64,000 nucleotides of DNA from Leptospira venezuelensis (GCF_002150035.1 NZ_NETS01000011.1:682001-746000), one strand, 5' to 3'; numbered from the stretch's first letter, positions 54,442-63,246 are shown. Notes: a model not told the origin generated them from the letters alone. Numbers and translations: made by a program.

Positions 54442-54534
54442 TTTGCCATTCCCAATGTAATCGGAGAGCTCGAGTTGATTTGTGGCTTCCCTTTGCCAAT
54501 ACCTAACAGATCCTAATTTCGCTTACTAGCTTCC

Positions 54535-54915
54535 TTACTTCCCGGTGACACGAAGTAAAAATCTATACACCTCCCAGACATCTCGCAATCTCTCTCTCCT
54601 ACCTAAAACTTTCAACTCAATTCGACTGCCATCTTTTCTTTCAATGCAAATAGATTCGGCGACTTCCTTTTGTTCTATAACCTTGAAATTTAAAATTTCA
54701 CTATATTCGATATATTCAGATTTCTCTTCTGATTGAATAAAATACATTCCCAAATCAGTAAACAGGATTGAATCTTTGAAATAAGATAAGGAGTTTAAAT
54801 AAATTCCTAAAATTTCATTCTGAGTGATTTTACGAAGACTTGAAGGGACTTCCGAATGAAAATCATTTAGTTTTTCTAAGATACGATATGATAGTTGTTG
54901 TATCCTATTTTTCAT
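54535..54915 (-). CDS. Small hypothetical protein with PH-like C-terminal part
   Basis: A 126-residue protein. A short helical start is followed by strands: ILFTDLGMYFIQSEEKSEYI, YSEILNFKVIEQKEVAESI, CIERKDGSRIELKV and a closing helix LRDVWEVYRFLLRV. That order, seven strands then one helix, is like a PH-type barrel. The next protein shares the pattern, so they may be diverged paralogues. Function unknown. Confidence 0.6.
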   Translation of the reverse strand: MKNRIQQLSYRILEKLNDFHSEVPSSLRKITQNEILGIYLNSLSYFKDSILFTDLGMYFIQSEEKSEYIEYSEILNFKVIEQKEVAESICIERKDGSRIELKVLGRRERLRDVWEVYRFLLRVTGK

Positions 54916-54928
54916 TGAATGGGTTAGA

Positions 54929-55330
54929 TTAAAAATTTCTCTGATTTTCGCTTAATTCAGCAAGTTGATGAAGTAAAGTTGCTAATATTGAAAAGACAGG
55001 AAAAGGAAAGAGCATTCTTATTCTTTCTTCGTTTCTTAAAAATAACTCAATATCCATATCTTTGTTTTTAGCATCTGATCCAAGTTGAGTGATCTCTCTT
55101 AATGAAGCAAACTCTACTTTTGATATATCTTTGAAAAATATTTTTTGCCCGCCCCATTCTAATCCCCGGACTCCTAGATAAAATGTTTCTCCTCTATGCT
55201 TGTGATAATACAAACATATACCTAATTCATTTTCTCTATTTGAACAAATTTCGCCGTATCCGAATTTCACAAGACTTTGAACAGCTATTTCAATACGTTT
55301 CTGAATTGATTCATCTATTCGAGAATTCAT
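54929..55330 (-). CDS. Small hypothetical protein, PH-like pattern
   Basis: A 133-residue protein started at the ATG 55330 (a TTG directly before it is also possible; AGAGG precedes). It shows FYLGVRGLEWGGQKIFFKDI, SKVEFASL, DMDIELFLRNEERIRM and a C-terminal helix FPVFSILATLLHQLAEL, parallel to the strand/helix order of the following gene. It starts a pair of similar proteins 13 bp apart. Role unknown; possibly an immunity protein. Confidence 0.58.
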   Translation of the reverse strand: MNSRIDESIQKRIEIAVQSLVKFGYGEICSNRENELGICLYYHKHRGETFYLGVRGLEWGGQKIFFKDISKVEFASLREITQLGSDAKNKDMDIELFLRNEERIRMLFPFPVFSILATLLHQLAELSENQRNF

Positions 55331-55431
55331 CAACCTCTGCCTCCAAGAAAACTTAATGCAGTTATTGTAACTTCTTTCTTTGCAGAAATCAAAATTTCAA
55401 AAGTAGAGTTTATTGGCAAGATGCGTGGATC

Positions 55432-55959
55432 TCATAACAATGAGTAATTACCGGTTTTAATATTTATATAGATCGAATTTCGATGTTCCAAGTCGTCAAT
55501 CCGATCAAAATCCCTTACATACTTCCAGAAAAAAGTATCCACGGAAATTTCACCTCTAAAAATCAAGTTAGCCAACTTACATTGAATATCATCTAAAGTA
55601 TTGAATAGAATTTCAGTTTCCGAAATGGAATCTTTCATTTTTATTTCGAATATAGTATCCATGATTATCATTTTCAACTTATTAAGTTTAGCGGATATTA
55701 CTAGTTCATCTTTTTCAAGACCCAAAGTACCCAACAATTCCTCAAGATTATCCCGCATAAGATTACCTTCATTGATTCTCATATCAATTTCATTTGGCAA
55801 ATTTTCCGCCAATTCCCTTAGCTGGACAACTAATATTACAGCTTTTTGATAAGCCGGCTTTCCTGCTAAATATTGTTCGATATCCTCATGATAGCTAGTA
55901 AATCCCAAATGGCAATCTTGATGAGAATAACCACCAAGAAAATTCACTAGTTCATTCAC
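55432..55959 (-). CDS. CdiI-like immunity family protein (candidate)
   Basis: A 175-residue protein starting at GTG. The opening NFLGGYSHQDCHLGFTSYHE resembles contact-dependent-inhibition immunity proteins, which begin with a LxxFxGxYFHQDW pattern, although here Trp is replaced by Cys. A helical middle (VILVVQLRELAENLPNEID) and a C-terminal segment with FRGEISVDTFFWKYV follow. If right, it would neutralise a polymorphic toxin. No toxin gene is within the window. The call rests on a short motif and on the neighbours. Confidence 0.5.
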   Translation of the reverse strand: MNELVNFLGGYSHQDCHLGFTSYHEDIEQYLAGKPAYQKAVILVVQLRELAENLPNEIDMRINEGNLMRDNLEELLGTLGLEKDELVISAKLNKLKMIIMDTIFEIKMKDSISETEILFNTLDDIQCKLANLIFRGEISVDTFFWKYVRDFDRIDDLEHRNSIYINIKTGNYSLL

Positions 55960-55986
55960 ATTCTATATTTTTATTCGGTAAATAAG

Positions 55987-56320
55987 TTATGAATTTCGTT
56001 CTTCGGAAAGTTTGTCCAAAAAATAAGTAATTTCCTGAATAAAAGTAATTTCTTCCTTTCTCAGACTTTCAAAATTCAATTCATGCAATCTATTCAACAT
56101 AAAGTCTAATCCGGATCTAAGATTATCATTAACGTATACAAACAAGCTGGGTAAAAAAATATAAAAATGATTCATCAGTTAGCATTGCAGAATCAATTAA
56201 GAACATTTTACAAAGGTAATTATCCAGCTGTTCTAAGCCGAGCCATTTAAAATCGGATTCAATGGATATGGCTTCAAAATCGATTTCTTCAAATTTGCTA
56301 TTTATTTCGTTTATCCCCAT
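55987..56320 (-). pseudogene. Frameshifted small gene of the accessory island
   Basis: Two overlapping frames together make one plausible protein of about 110 residues. The first starts at 56320 (MGINEINSKFEEIDFEAISI) and breaks after ESFLYFF. The second continues with LPSLFVYVNDNLRSGLDFML and ends DKLSEERNS. The junction is a run of seven A (56153-56159); losing one base would restore YFLPSLFVYV. It could be a decayed gene, a slippery-site gene or a sequencing error. No family is recognised. Confidence 0.6.
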
Positions 56321-56376
56321 TGCCTCAATAGTTGCCCTGCTTTATTCAAGCAGTCTATCTACTTTTGAATTTTAAA

Positions 56377-56706
56377 TTATTCGAAAAATTCGGGAATACA
56401 CTTTAGCCCACTAAAGTCGACTTTCCAAAGATCAAGCTCGTACAAATCACCATATTGGTCTATATTTAATGAAACAGACACTTCGATTCCGTCTTTATCA
56501 TGAAAGCTTATGCTCGCTATACATTTGCCAAATTGCCGCTCTTTATTATCGGTCCCAAAGACAAGGCTCCCCATCCCCCCGTCGGCCATTTCTTGAACAT
56601 TCAATTTGTCTAAATCAAGACTTTTGTATGCGTCAATATTAGATTTAGTTAATAAAAATAAGAGCAATCGCCGTTCAGACGAAGTAATTTTTCTGAAACT
56701 TTCCAT
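56377..56706 (-). CDS. DUF6984-like small protein (candidate immunity)
   Basis: A 109-residue acidic protein. It starts FRKITSSERRLLLFLLTKSN, then ADGGMGSLVFG and FHDKDGIEVSVSLNIDQYGD, ending with LYELDLWKVDFSGL. The form, an E-x2-L-L start then a DGGMGSL turn and strands, matches the DUF6984 kind of protein often found beside polymorphic toxins. The assignment is by memory of the pattern. It is first in the same-strand row of small genes. Confidence 0.5.
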   Translation of the reverse strand: MESFRKITSSERRLLLFLLTKSNIDAYKSLDLDKLNVQEMADGGMGSLVFGTDNKERQFGKCIASISFHDKDGIEVSVSLNIDQYGDLYELDLWKVDFSGLKCIPEFFE

Positions 56707-56853
56707 ATACCAGGAGGTTTAACTTGGTCCAAAGAAAGTTTTTAAGTAAATTTAAATATCTCAAGTGAAATATCGTAATTAGTATAAAAAGGCCAAAAAT
56801 CTCTCCGACTATATGGATCCGAGTAAGAAAACCTCTGTGCGAACCTTTACGGC

Positions 56854-58479
56854 TCAGTATTCCTGATTTAATTCAGAAACATCTTGTGTAGGATAATCCA
56901 GAAGTCTGATCTCAGGATTTTTCTTTTGGAAATATCCCTTCTCCCATTCTGAATCGAATAGAAGTGCAGCCCTTCCCAAACTATCGGTTACAAGATTAGA
57001 ACCTTGCGGAACCTTTGCGATATCTTCTTCAGGCAACCAGCAAGATACTTGGTAGGGAAGAATATTGATATTCGTAGGTGCAGAATACTCGTCTTGGAGC
57101 CTTCTTCTAAACACCTCGAACTGCAGCTGACCCATCGCGCCTATCACAGGCAATCCACCGCCCACAGTCTGAGAAGTGAATAAGTGAAGAATCCCCTCTT
57201 CTGCTAATTGTTCTATTCCCTTTCTAAAACTTTTAAGCGCGCCTGTTTCCACGCAGGAAAGAGTAGCAAAAATTTCAGGAGCGAATACTGGAAGAGGTTT
57301 TAGATCAGGAACTTTACCGATGGCGAGAATGTCTCCGATAGAATAAGTGCCTGGATTCACAAGGCCAATGATGTCTCCGGGATAAGCCTCATCCACAGTA
57401 TTTCTGTCCTGACCGAAAAATGCAAAAGAAGAAGAAAGTTTTACAGCCTTTCCTAATCTTCCATGATTCACGTTAAGTCCTCTTTCGAACTTACCTGAAC
57501 ATACTCTTAAGAATGCAATTCTATCTCTGTGAGCCTTGTTCATATTGGCTTGTACCTTGAATACGAATCCACTGAAAGGAGTAGTGATCGGATCTAAACG
57601 ATCTCCATTCTTCAATGGAAAATACAATGGAGGAGGAGCGATCTTTAAAAAATGATCTAAGAATAATTGGATCCCGAAGTTGTTTACTGCAGATCCAAAA
57701 AACACTGGAGTGATCTTAGATTCTAAAAATTCATCTAAAGAGAATGCAGCGATCCCTTCTTCTACAAGTTCCACTTCTTCCCTAAATTGTTTTAGGACCC
57801 AATCCTCAAACATAGAATCTAAATTTGTATCTTCTATCCCTGAACTTTGGAAAGCGGATTTTTGAGAACCACCTGGAGTTTTATCATAAGTGTAGATTTT
57901 TTTATCAACACGATTATACACTCCGCTAAAATCCACTCCTGTTCCGATAGGCCATACCATCGGAATTGCAGTGATGCCCAAAACATTTTCGATTTCATCC
58001 AAGAGTTCGAACATCTTTTTAGTTGGGCGGTCCATCTTGTTTACGAATGTAACGATCGGGATCCCGCGGTCCCTACATACTTTAAATAATTTGATTGTTT
58101 GAGGTTCTACTCCCCTACCAGCATCTAACACCATAACTGCGGTGTCGGCTGCAATCAATGTGCGGTACGTATCTTCGGAGAAGTCTTCGTGACCTGGAGT
58201 ATCTAATAAATTTAATACATGATTTTTATATTCGAATTGTAGTGCAGCAGAAGTGATCGAGATCCCCTTCTCTTTTTCCATCTCCATCCAGTCGGAAGTG
58301 GCGGCTTTGCGGTTTTTACGCGCCTTTACTGCACCCGCAAGTTGAATAGCACCCCCGTAAAGGAGAAGCTTTTCTGTCAGGGTAGTCTTTCCCGCATCCG
58401 GATGGGCTATGATTGCGAAGGTTCTCCTACGTTTGGTTTCCTCTTCTATTATATTCTGGCCGACAGCGTTTTCCGACAC
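56854..58479 (-). CDS. prfC: Peptide chain release factor 3
   Basis: A 541-residue translational GTPase. G1 is AHPDAGKTT (26-34), G2 covers EKGISITSAALQF, G3 is LLDTPGHEDFSEDTYR, and G4 is FVNKMDR. The RF3-specific C-terminal domain contains TVGGGLPVIGAMGQLQFEV. It recycles RF1/RF2 from the ribosome after termination, using GTP. Length and motifs are normal. Confidence 0.95.
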   Translation of the reverse strand: MSENAVGQNIIEEETKRRRTFAIIAHPDAGKTTLTEKLLLYGGAIQLAGAVKARKNRKAATSDWMEMEKEKGISITSAALQFEYKNHVLNLLDTPGHEDFSEDTYRTLIAADTAVMVLDAGRGVEPQTIKLFKVCRDRGIPIVTFVNKMDRPTKKMFELLDEIENVLGITAIPMVWPIGTGVDFSGVYNRVDKKIYTYDKTPGGSQKSAFQSSGIEDTNLDSMFEDWVLKQFREEVELVEEGIAAFSLDEFLESKITPVFFGSAVNNFGIQLFLDHFLKIAPPPLYFPLKNGDRLDPITTPFSGFVFKVQANMNKAHRDRIAFLRVCSGKFERGLNVNHGRLGKAVKLSSSFAFFGQDRNTVDEAYPGDIIGLVNPGTYSIGDILAIGKVPDLKPLPVFAPEIFATLSCVETGALKSFRKGIEQLAEEGILHLFTSQTVGGGLPVIGAMGQLQFEVFRRRLQDEYSAPTNINILPYQVSCWLPEEDIAKVPQGSNLVTDSLGRAALLFDSEWEKGYFQKKNPEIRLLDYPTQDVSELNQEY

Positions 58480-58663
58480 GGTTCCCCTCTCTAATAGGAA
58501 ACGTTTTTGAAACGATGGCCCTTGTCAGCATGAAAACAGAGCTTTATTCTTCACGGATTCGTATTCCTTCGGTAAAACCTACGTAACCAAAAGGTCTTAC
58601 TCTTCCAGCCGAATTCATTTCTTCTAAAGAATGGACCACGCTTTTTTCCCCGGAAAACACTTA

Positions 58664-58693
58664 GGGAGGGAGATTCATATCCCTCCCCTTTTT
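58664..58693 (+). terminator. Strong terminator-like hairpin upstream of argF
   Basis: Perfect 8-bp arms GGGAGGGA and TCCCTCCC around an 8-base loop are followed by CTTTTT. It lies 78 bp before the argF ATG, with no recognised gene upstream on this strand, so it may be an attenuator or the end of a small RNA. A 18-codon frame lies at 58530-58586. Confidence 0.65.
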
Positions 58694-58771
58694 CCCTGCT
58701 TATCTCCCCGAGTTTTGAGATTGTCGAATCTACCAGCGCTGATTTTCTAGACTGTAATAGTTTAACGGTCT

Positions 58772-59704
58772 ATGGAATCCCCTAAAATTAAACATCTCAT
58801 CTCCTGGCAGGATTGGTCGGACGCTGAAGTCTTGGACCTTCTACAATTTGCCGTCCATGTGAAAAATCACAGGGCCAATTATCTGGGACATATGACCGGC
58901 AGGACTCTTGCTATGCTCTTCCAAAAGACTAGCACACGTACTAGAGTTTCGTTCGAAGTTGCAATGACTGAGATGGGAGGACATGCGATCTATTTGGATT
59001 GGATGACTTCTAACTTTCTTCTTTCTGATATCGATCTGGAAGCTGAATATCTTTCCAGAAACGTTTCCGTTATCATGGCTCGGATGAGAAAACATGAGGA
59101 ACTTTTACAATTAAAATCAGGCTCTCAGGTTCCAGTCATCAATGGATGTTGTAATAAATTCCATCCTTGCCAATCATTAGCGGATATTCTTACCATAGTG
59201 ATGGACAATCCGAAACCTTTGAAGGATCTGAAGCTTACGTATATAGGTGTACATAATAACGTAGTAAATTCTCTAATCGGGATAACTTCTGCTTTAGGAA
59301 TGGAACTTACTCTTCTGACACCGATTGCAGAAACAGAAAACATTGATCCGGATACTGTGGAACGAGCTAAGAAGAAGGGCACAATCCAATGGGAGACTGA
59401 TCTAATCCGTTCTGTAAAAAATGCGGACTATATTTATACTGATACCTGGGTGGACATGGAGTTCTTCAACGATCCTAGTTTCGCTGATAAGAAGAAGGAA
59501 CGTATGAACCTAATGATGCCTTTCCAGATCAATGAGGCATTACTCAAAGAGACCAAAGCAAAGGTTATGCATGATATGCCTATTCACTCCGGATACGAAA
59601 TCACTAGAGAAGTAGTCAGAAGTCCTAGATCCATCATCTTCCAACAGGCAGAGAACCGCTTGGATGCTCAAAAAGCAGTCATTCTACAACTCTTAGAAGC
59701 TTGA
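58772..59704 (+). CDS. argF: Ornithine carbamoyltransferase-like (ArgF family), altered substrate motifs
   Basis: A 310-residue protein. The carbamoyl-phosphate site STRTR (54-58) and HPCQ (131-134) are intact, and PVINGCCNKFHPCQSLAD is normal. The amino-acid side differs from classic enzymes. The SMG loop is VDME (227-230), so Ser is replaced by Asp and Gly by Glu. The HCLP motif is HDMP (267-270), so the ornithine-contacting Cys is Asp. It may act on ornithine with a remodelled site or on a derivative. It would feed arginine synthesis with the NAGS-type enzyme at 41188. Confidence 0.82.
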   Translation: MESPKIKHLISWQDWSDAEVLDLLQFAVHVKNHRANYLGHMTGRTLAMLFQKTSTRTRVSFEVAMTEMGGHAIYLDWMTSNFLLSDIDLEAEYLSRNVSVIMARMRKHEELLQLKSGSQVPVINGCCNKFHPCQSLADILTIVMDNPKPLKDLKLTYIGVHNNVVNSLIGITSALGMELTLLTPIAETENIDPDTVERAKKKGTIQWETDLIRSVKNADYIYTDTWVDMEFFNDPSFADKKKERMNLMMPFQINEALLKETKAKVMHDMPIHSGYEITREVVRSPRSIIFQQAENRLDAQKAVILQLLEA

Positions 59705-59806
59705 GGCTACCCGCCAAAAATCCGTTGCCGGGAAGGCCTTTCCTGAAAACCCTGTTCTAAGACAGCCGAGCTAGGCTAAAATCGCAAAAACTTAAAAGGT
59801 ACTTGT

Positions 59807-60796
59807 ATGTCCAAATTACCACATCCTAAGGATGCATTATTCGAAGGAGAAAAACCTTTCCCTATCATCCCGGCCTGCGAACATTTTGCCGGATCCGAAA
59901 AACTGATCACTAAAGCTCTAGAGTTACAAAACAAACTCGGCGGTCTTTTCGACATCACAATGGACTGTGAAGATGGTGCTCAAACCGGAAAAGAAAAAGA
60001 ACACGCGGAAATGATCGTCCGTATTCAAAACTCCGAACTCAATAAACATAATATGAGCGGTGTTAGGATCCACGATTATACCAATTCTTTCTGGAAACAA
60101 GACGTAGATATTATTGTTCCAGGTGCAGGAAACAAGATCGCATACATCACTATTCCTAAACCTACTAAAGCTTCCCAAGTGGAAGAAATGATCACTTATA
60201 TCCAAGGCGCTGCTAAGAAAGCAGGGATCACTAGAGAGATCCCAATCCACGTTTTGATCGAAACTCACGGAGCGCTTGCTGACGTAGACAAGATCGCTGC
60301 TCTCCCTTGGATGCAAGTAGTTGATTTCGGTCTAATGGACTTCATCTCAGGTCACCACGGAGCAATCCCAGCTTCTTGTATGAAAAGCCCAGGACAATTC
60401 GATCACGAATTATTAAGGAGAGCAAAAGCTTCTTGTGTAGCTGCTTCATTAGCTCATGGAGTAATCCCAGCGCATAACGTTACTCTTGACCTTAAAAACC
60501 AATACCAAACTTATAAAGATGCTAAAAGAGCTCATGATGAGTTCGGATTCCTTCGTATGTGGTCCATATATCCAACTCAAATCCAAGCGATCTTAGACGC
60601 AATGGCTCCAGACTATAGCGAAGTTCAAACTTCTGCTGCTATCCTTGTAAAAGCACAAGATGCAGAATGGGGACCGATCCAACATGACGGAGATCTTCAT
60701 GACAGAGCAACTTACCGTTACTTCTGGGAAGTTCTTCAAAAAGCAAAACTTACTGGTATTGCAATTCCAGAAGAAGCAGCGAAAAGATTCTTCTAA
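59807..60796 (+). CDS. HpcH/HpaI aldolase / citrate-lyase beta-like enzyme
   Basis: A 329-residue TIM-barrel lyase of the CitE/malyl-CoA lyase group. FDITMDCEDGAQTG (about 48-61) carries the metal-binding acidic residues. HVLIETHGALADV follows, then VVDFGLMDFISGHHG and LRMWSIYPTQIQAI. It probably cleaves or forms a malyl-, citramalyl- or beta-hydroxyacyl-CoA. The exact substrate is unclear. It is monocistronic, ended by a strong terminator. Confidence 0.85.
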   Translation: MSKLPHPKDALFEGEKPFPIIPACEHFAGSEKLITKALELQNKLGGLFDITMDCEDGAQTGKEKEHAEMIVRIQNSELNKHNMSGVRIHDYTNSFWKQDVDIIVPGAGNKIAYITIPKPTKASQVEEMITYIQGAAKKAGITREIPIHVLIETHGALADVDKIAALPWMQVVDFGLMDFISGHHGAIPASCMKSPGQFDHELLRRAKASCVAASLAHGVIPAHNVTLDLKNQYQTYKDAKRAHDEFGFLRMWSIYPTQIQAILDAMAPDYSEVQTSAAILVKAQDAEWGPIQHDGDLHDRATYRYFWEVLQKAKLTGIAIPEEAAKRFF

Positions 60797-60818
60797 TCTT
60801 TTAACTAAACTTCCAAAC

Positions 60819-60849
60819 AAAAAAGCCGCAGACATCTGCGGCTTTTTTG
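60819..60849. terminator. Strong intrinsic terminator
   Basis: Perfect 8-bp arms GCCGCAGA and TCTGCGGC, flanked by A6 and followed by T6. It can act in both directions. Confidence 0.9.
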
Positions 60850-60931
60850 TTTATTAAAACGAGATAAAATATAAATTAAAACTGTCCGTTAGTCTCTTTC
60901 TCGGGGTATCTATTTTATAGGTCTATAGAAA

Positions 60932-61420
60932 ATGCCTCAATTCATTCTCCTCATACTGATCCTATTTCATTTCCAATTTTGTTTATTAGAAAATGATGAT
61001 CCTGGACGCAAAACAGTAGAAAGGACGGATAATCTTTATATATTATCCGAATACTTAAGAAATGAAAGTGTCTGCCAAGAACCCGGCTCAATACGTGGTA
61101 TCAATCGTATTTGTTTCAGAGCAGGAGGTTCCAATATGATCTATAATTTGAATACTAGTGCCTATATTTCAGGAACGGTTTCAGCAAATACTCCACTCAA
61201 ATGCAGATGTCCGGAAGATGGATCTGATTCAGTTTTTTCTTGGTACCTGTATATACCAACAAACGCAAATTCTCAAAAAGGATTAGAATTGGTCCCGAAT
61301 TCTTATACTTCTATAACACCCGAAACCTTAGATAATTATTCTTCAGGAGAACAATTTGCCTGTATGCCTACCGGGTGTCCATCTACCCGGTATTATCAAG
61401 TTATAGACGCAGTCCCTTGA
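60932..61420 (+). CDS. Putative lipoprotein of unknown function
   Basis: A 162-residue protein. The first 17 residues are hydrophobic and end in HFQFC, so Cys17 may be lipidated, although the lipobox is weak. The rest has eight further cysteines, some of which could pair (CQEPGS, ICFRAG, LKCRCPEDG, FACMPTGC). No recognised family. Single gene with a palindrome just after the stop (61427). Confidence 0.6.
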   Translation: MPQFILLILILFHFQFCLLENDDPGRKTVERTDNLYILSEYLRNESVCQEPGSIRGINRICFRAGGSNMIYNLNTSAYISGTVSANTPLKCRCPEDGSDSVFSWYLYIPTNANSQKGLELVPNSYTSITPETLDNYSSGEQFACMPTGCPSTRYYQVIDAVP

Positions 61421-61426
61421 TTATCT

Positions 61427-61442
61427 TGTTGGAATTCCAACT
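61427..61442. repeat. 16-bp palindrome TGTTGGAATTCCAACT
   Basis: One mismatch from TGTNGGANNTCCNACA; same core as 2347 and 34053. It lies between convergent genes. Confidence 0.65.
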
Positions 61443-61477
61443 TACAGTTTCTACTTAGAGTAGTAGTTTTCTAAATC

Positions 61478-61939
61478 TTACTTATTAAACTTTTCGTTCA
61501 GTTTTCCGATCAGTTCAGACAAACTTCTTTCCAGATATTCCCAACCTTTCTTGTTCATTGGTTCCAAAGGCATTTTTTTCTGTAATTGTTTGAAACGATC
61601 GAATGATTCTCTAGCGTAATCTAAAAATCGTCTAGGAGTAATACCCAATCTGTCGAATTGGCTTTCATTACGATTGAATAGGTCGGCAACCTTATCCCCA
61701 TACTCCCCTTCCAGAAAATAATATCTGAGATCAGAGAGGGATTCGTCTATGGCCTTAAAAATTTTTGAGCCTGGTCCGTCGTCTCTTCTTGGATCAGATT
61801 CGCCACCGACTTTATCTGATCCTAGTACCCGGGCTGCTTTTGCTTTTTCATTAAGGGCGATCTTTTGTAATTTCTCCCTCATAAGAACATCGGGAAGAAC
61901 TGTTTTCTTTTTATCCGCCAATTTTACTGAGGTCCTCAA
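61478..61939 (-). CDS. Hypothetical protein
   Basis: A 153-residue charged protein starting at a TTG (61939); the ribosome site is weak, and the ATG twenty codons later is an alternative. It is rich in Lys, Arg and Glu, with helices AARVLGSDKVGGESDPRRDD and LDYARESFDRFKQLQKK. No signal or known motif. It lies between the lipoprotein and rhomboid genes. Confidence 0.55.
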   Translation of the reverse strand: MRTSVKLADKKKTVLPDVLMREKLQKIALNEKAKAARVLGSDKVGGESDPRRDDGPGSKIFKAIDESLSDLRYYFLEGEYGDKVADLFNRNESQFDRLGITPRRFLDYARESFDRFKQLQKKMPLEPMNKKGWEYLERSLSELIGKLNEKFNK

Positions 61940-62058
61940 AGCCGATTGTCCGAATTTTCGAACGGAACCTATTCTATGGACGTATTCGATTTATGTCCAG
62001 AAATTTCCGCCCAATACTTGTTATAACAACATAGACGAAAAACTTCTCAAAAATTCTT

Positions 62059-63084
62059 TCAGAGTTCGGGGTGATCTTTCTTTAATTTTCTTAATTCGCA
62101 ATTCTGAAGCCATTCACAGCGAAGACAAAACATATCCTCCGGGTTGTAGTCCGAGGGAGGACATAGATTTGTATTCTCCGCTTGTATGGGCGAAAGAATA
62201 TTTTCCTTCTCCCATACATCTGAAATTCCATACAGTTGACTTAAGAGTTCTCTATTTTTCCGAACCTGCGTCTCAAAAGGATCTTCTAAATTTTTTTGGA
62301 GAACGACTACTCTTTCCTGGTTTTCTTTAGGCTTCTCCCATCTTCTTACAAAGATCGGAGTTTTTGTTTTTCCTCCGAATTTTTGTAAGCCAAGAAGACT
62401 CAATAGACCAAAGACTGCTCCACCTAAATGACCCGAGTTGCTCATCATCCCAAAAAAACTTTGGGACATGACTCCACTGGAGTGGAATTGCATAAGGTAA
62501 TAAGCATCTACTGAAAATCCAACACCAATCAAAACCCAAGGAGCAAATTTTGCCCTCACAGGAGGGAATACAAATCTAGCTTCAGGGAACATTAGGCTGA
62601 ATGCGGCAAGCACGCCAAACACTCCGCCACTAGCTCCAACTGTTGTAGAATGATAACTATCCCAAATTGAATTTTCAGGAACAAGTCCGGTCTTCCAGCC
62701 TATATAAGAAAAAGACAAAACGAAAAGTCCCCCACCTAGTTGGGAGAGAAGATATACACTTAAGAATTTCCAACCGCCAATATATCTGCAAAGCCAGAAA
62801 CCGACTGTGAATAGTCCGAACATATTCATTCCGATATGAATGAGAGAAGAGAAAAAATCTCCCCCTACCACGTGTAGGAATCCGTAAGTGAATATCTGCC
62901 AGTACATTTTCTTTTCGATGACTAGGCTTGGGTTCAATCCGAAAAAATAAGTAATAATTCCTCGTCCGCCTTCCAACAACAGAAGTACCCAGACGAAAAT
63001 ATTGAAGAATAAGACCAGATTCAGCGGGTGAATCAGTGAGAATCCGAAAAGCTTCGGACCTGAGGTCGGATTTCTCTTTGCCAT
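62059..63084 (-). CDS. Rhomboid-family intramembrane serine protease
   Basis: A 341-residue protein. Six transmembrane helices cover about 20-230. Catalytic Ser152 is in GASGGVFGV and His219 is in NSGHLGGAVFG; HIGMNMFG is the conserved His/Asn helix. The C-terminal soluble tail (about 240-341) is long, with CPPSDYNPEDMFCLRCEWLQ carrying three cysteines. It cuts membrane proteins in the inner membrane. Its own upstream region is the structured DNA before mtnA. Confidence 0.9.
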   Translation of the reverse strand: MAKRNPTSGPKLFGFSLIHPLNLVLFFNIFVWVLLLLEGGRGIITYFFGLNPSLVIEKKMYWQIFTYGFLHVVGGDFFSSLIHIGMNMFGLFTVGFWLCRYIGGWKFLSVYLLSQLGGGLFVLSFSYIGWKTGLVPENSIWDSYHSTTVGASGGVFGVLAAFSLMFPEARFVFPPVRAKFAPWVLIGVGFSVDAYYLMQFHSSGVMSQSFFGMMSNSGHLGGAVFGLLSLLGLQKFGGKTKTPIFVRRWEKPKENQERVVVLQKNLEDPFETQVRKNRELLSQLYGISDVWEKENILSPIQAENTNLCPPSDYNPEDMFCLRCEWLQNCELRKLKKDHPEL

Positions 63085-63129
63085 TATGTAAGGATTAAAG
63101 GTACTGGTATCCTAGTCAAGTAGGCAAAG

Positions 63130-63183
63130 CCGGGGCGGGATCTGCCCCGGTTCGTCCTCATCCGCCGGGGAGTCGGTGGATGA
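63130..63183 (+). promoter_or_regulatory. GC-rich structured leader before mtnA
   Basis: Hairpin 1: CCGGGGC (63130-63136) with GCCCCGG (63144-63150). Hairpin 2: TCATCCGCC (63158-63166) with GGTGGATGA (63175-63183), including one G-T pair. CCCCGG in hairpin 1 can instead pair with CCGGGG at 63165-63170, so two folds compete. No T-tract follows. Confidence 0.45.
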
Positions 63184-63246
63184 TTTCAATCACAGTTTTA
63201 TCATCGAAAAAACGAAAGGCCTGCTTTAGCCTCGGAGAGTAAAAAA

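Noticed and set aside
61749..62330. A 193-codon plus-strand frame across two minus-strand genes
   Set aside because: It covers the starts or ends of two better supported genes and has no family features.
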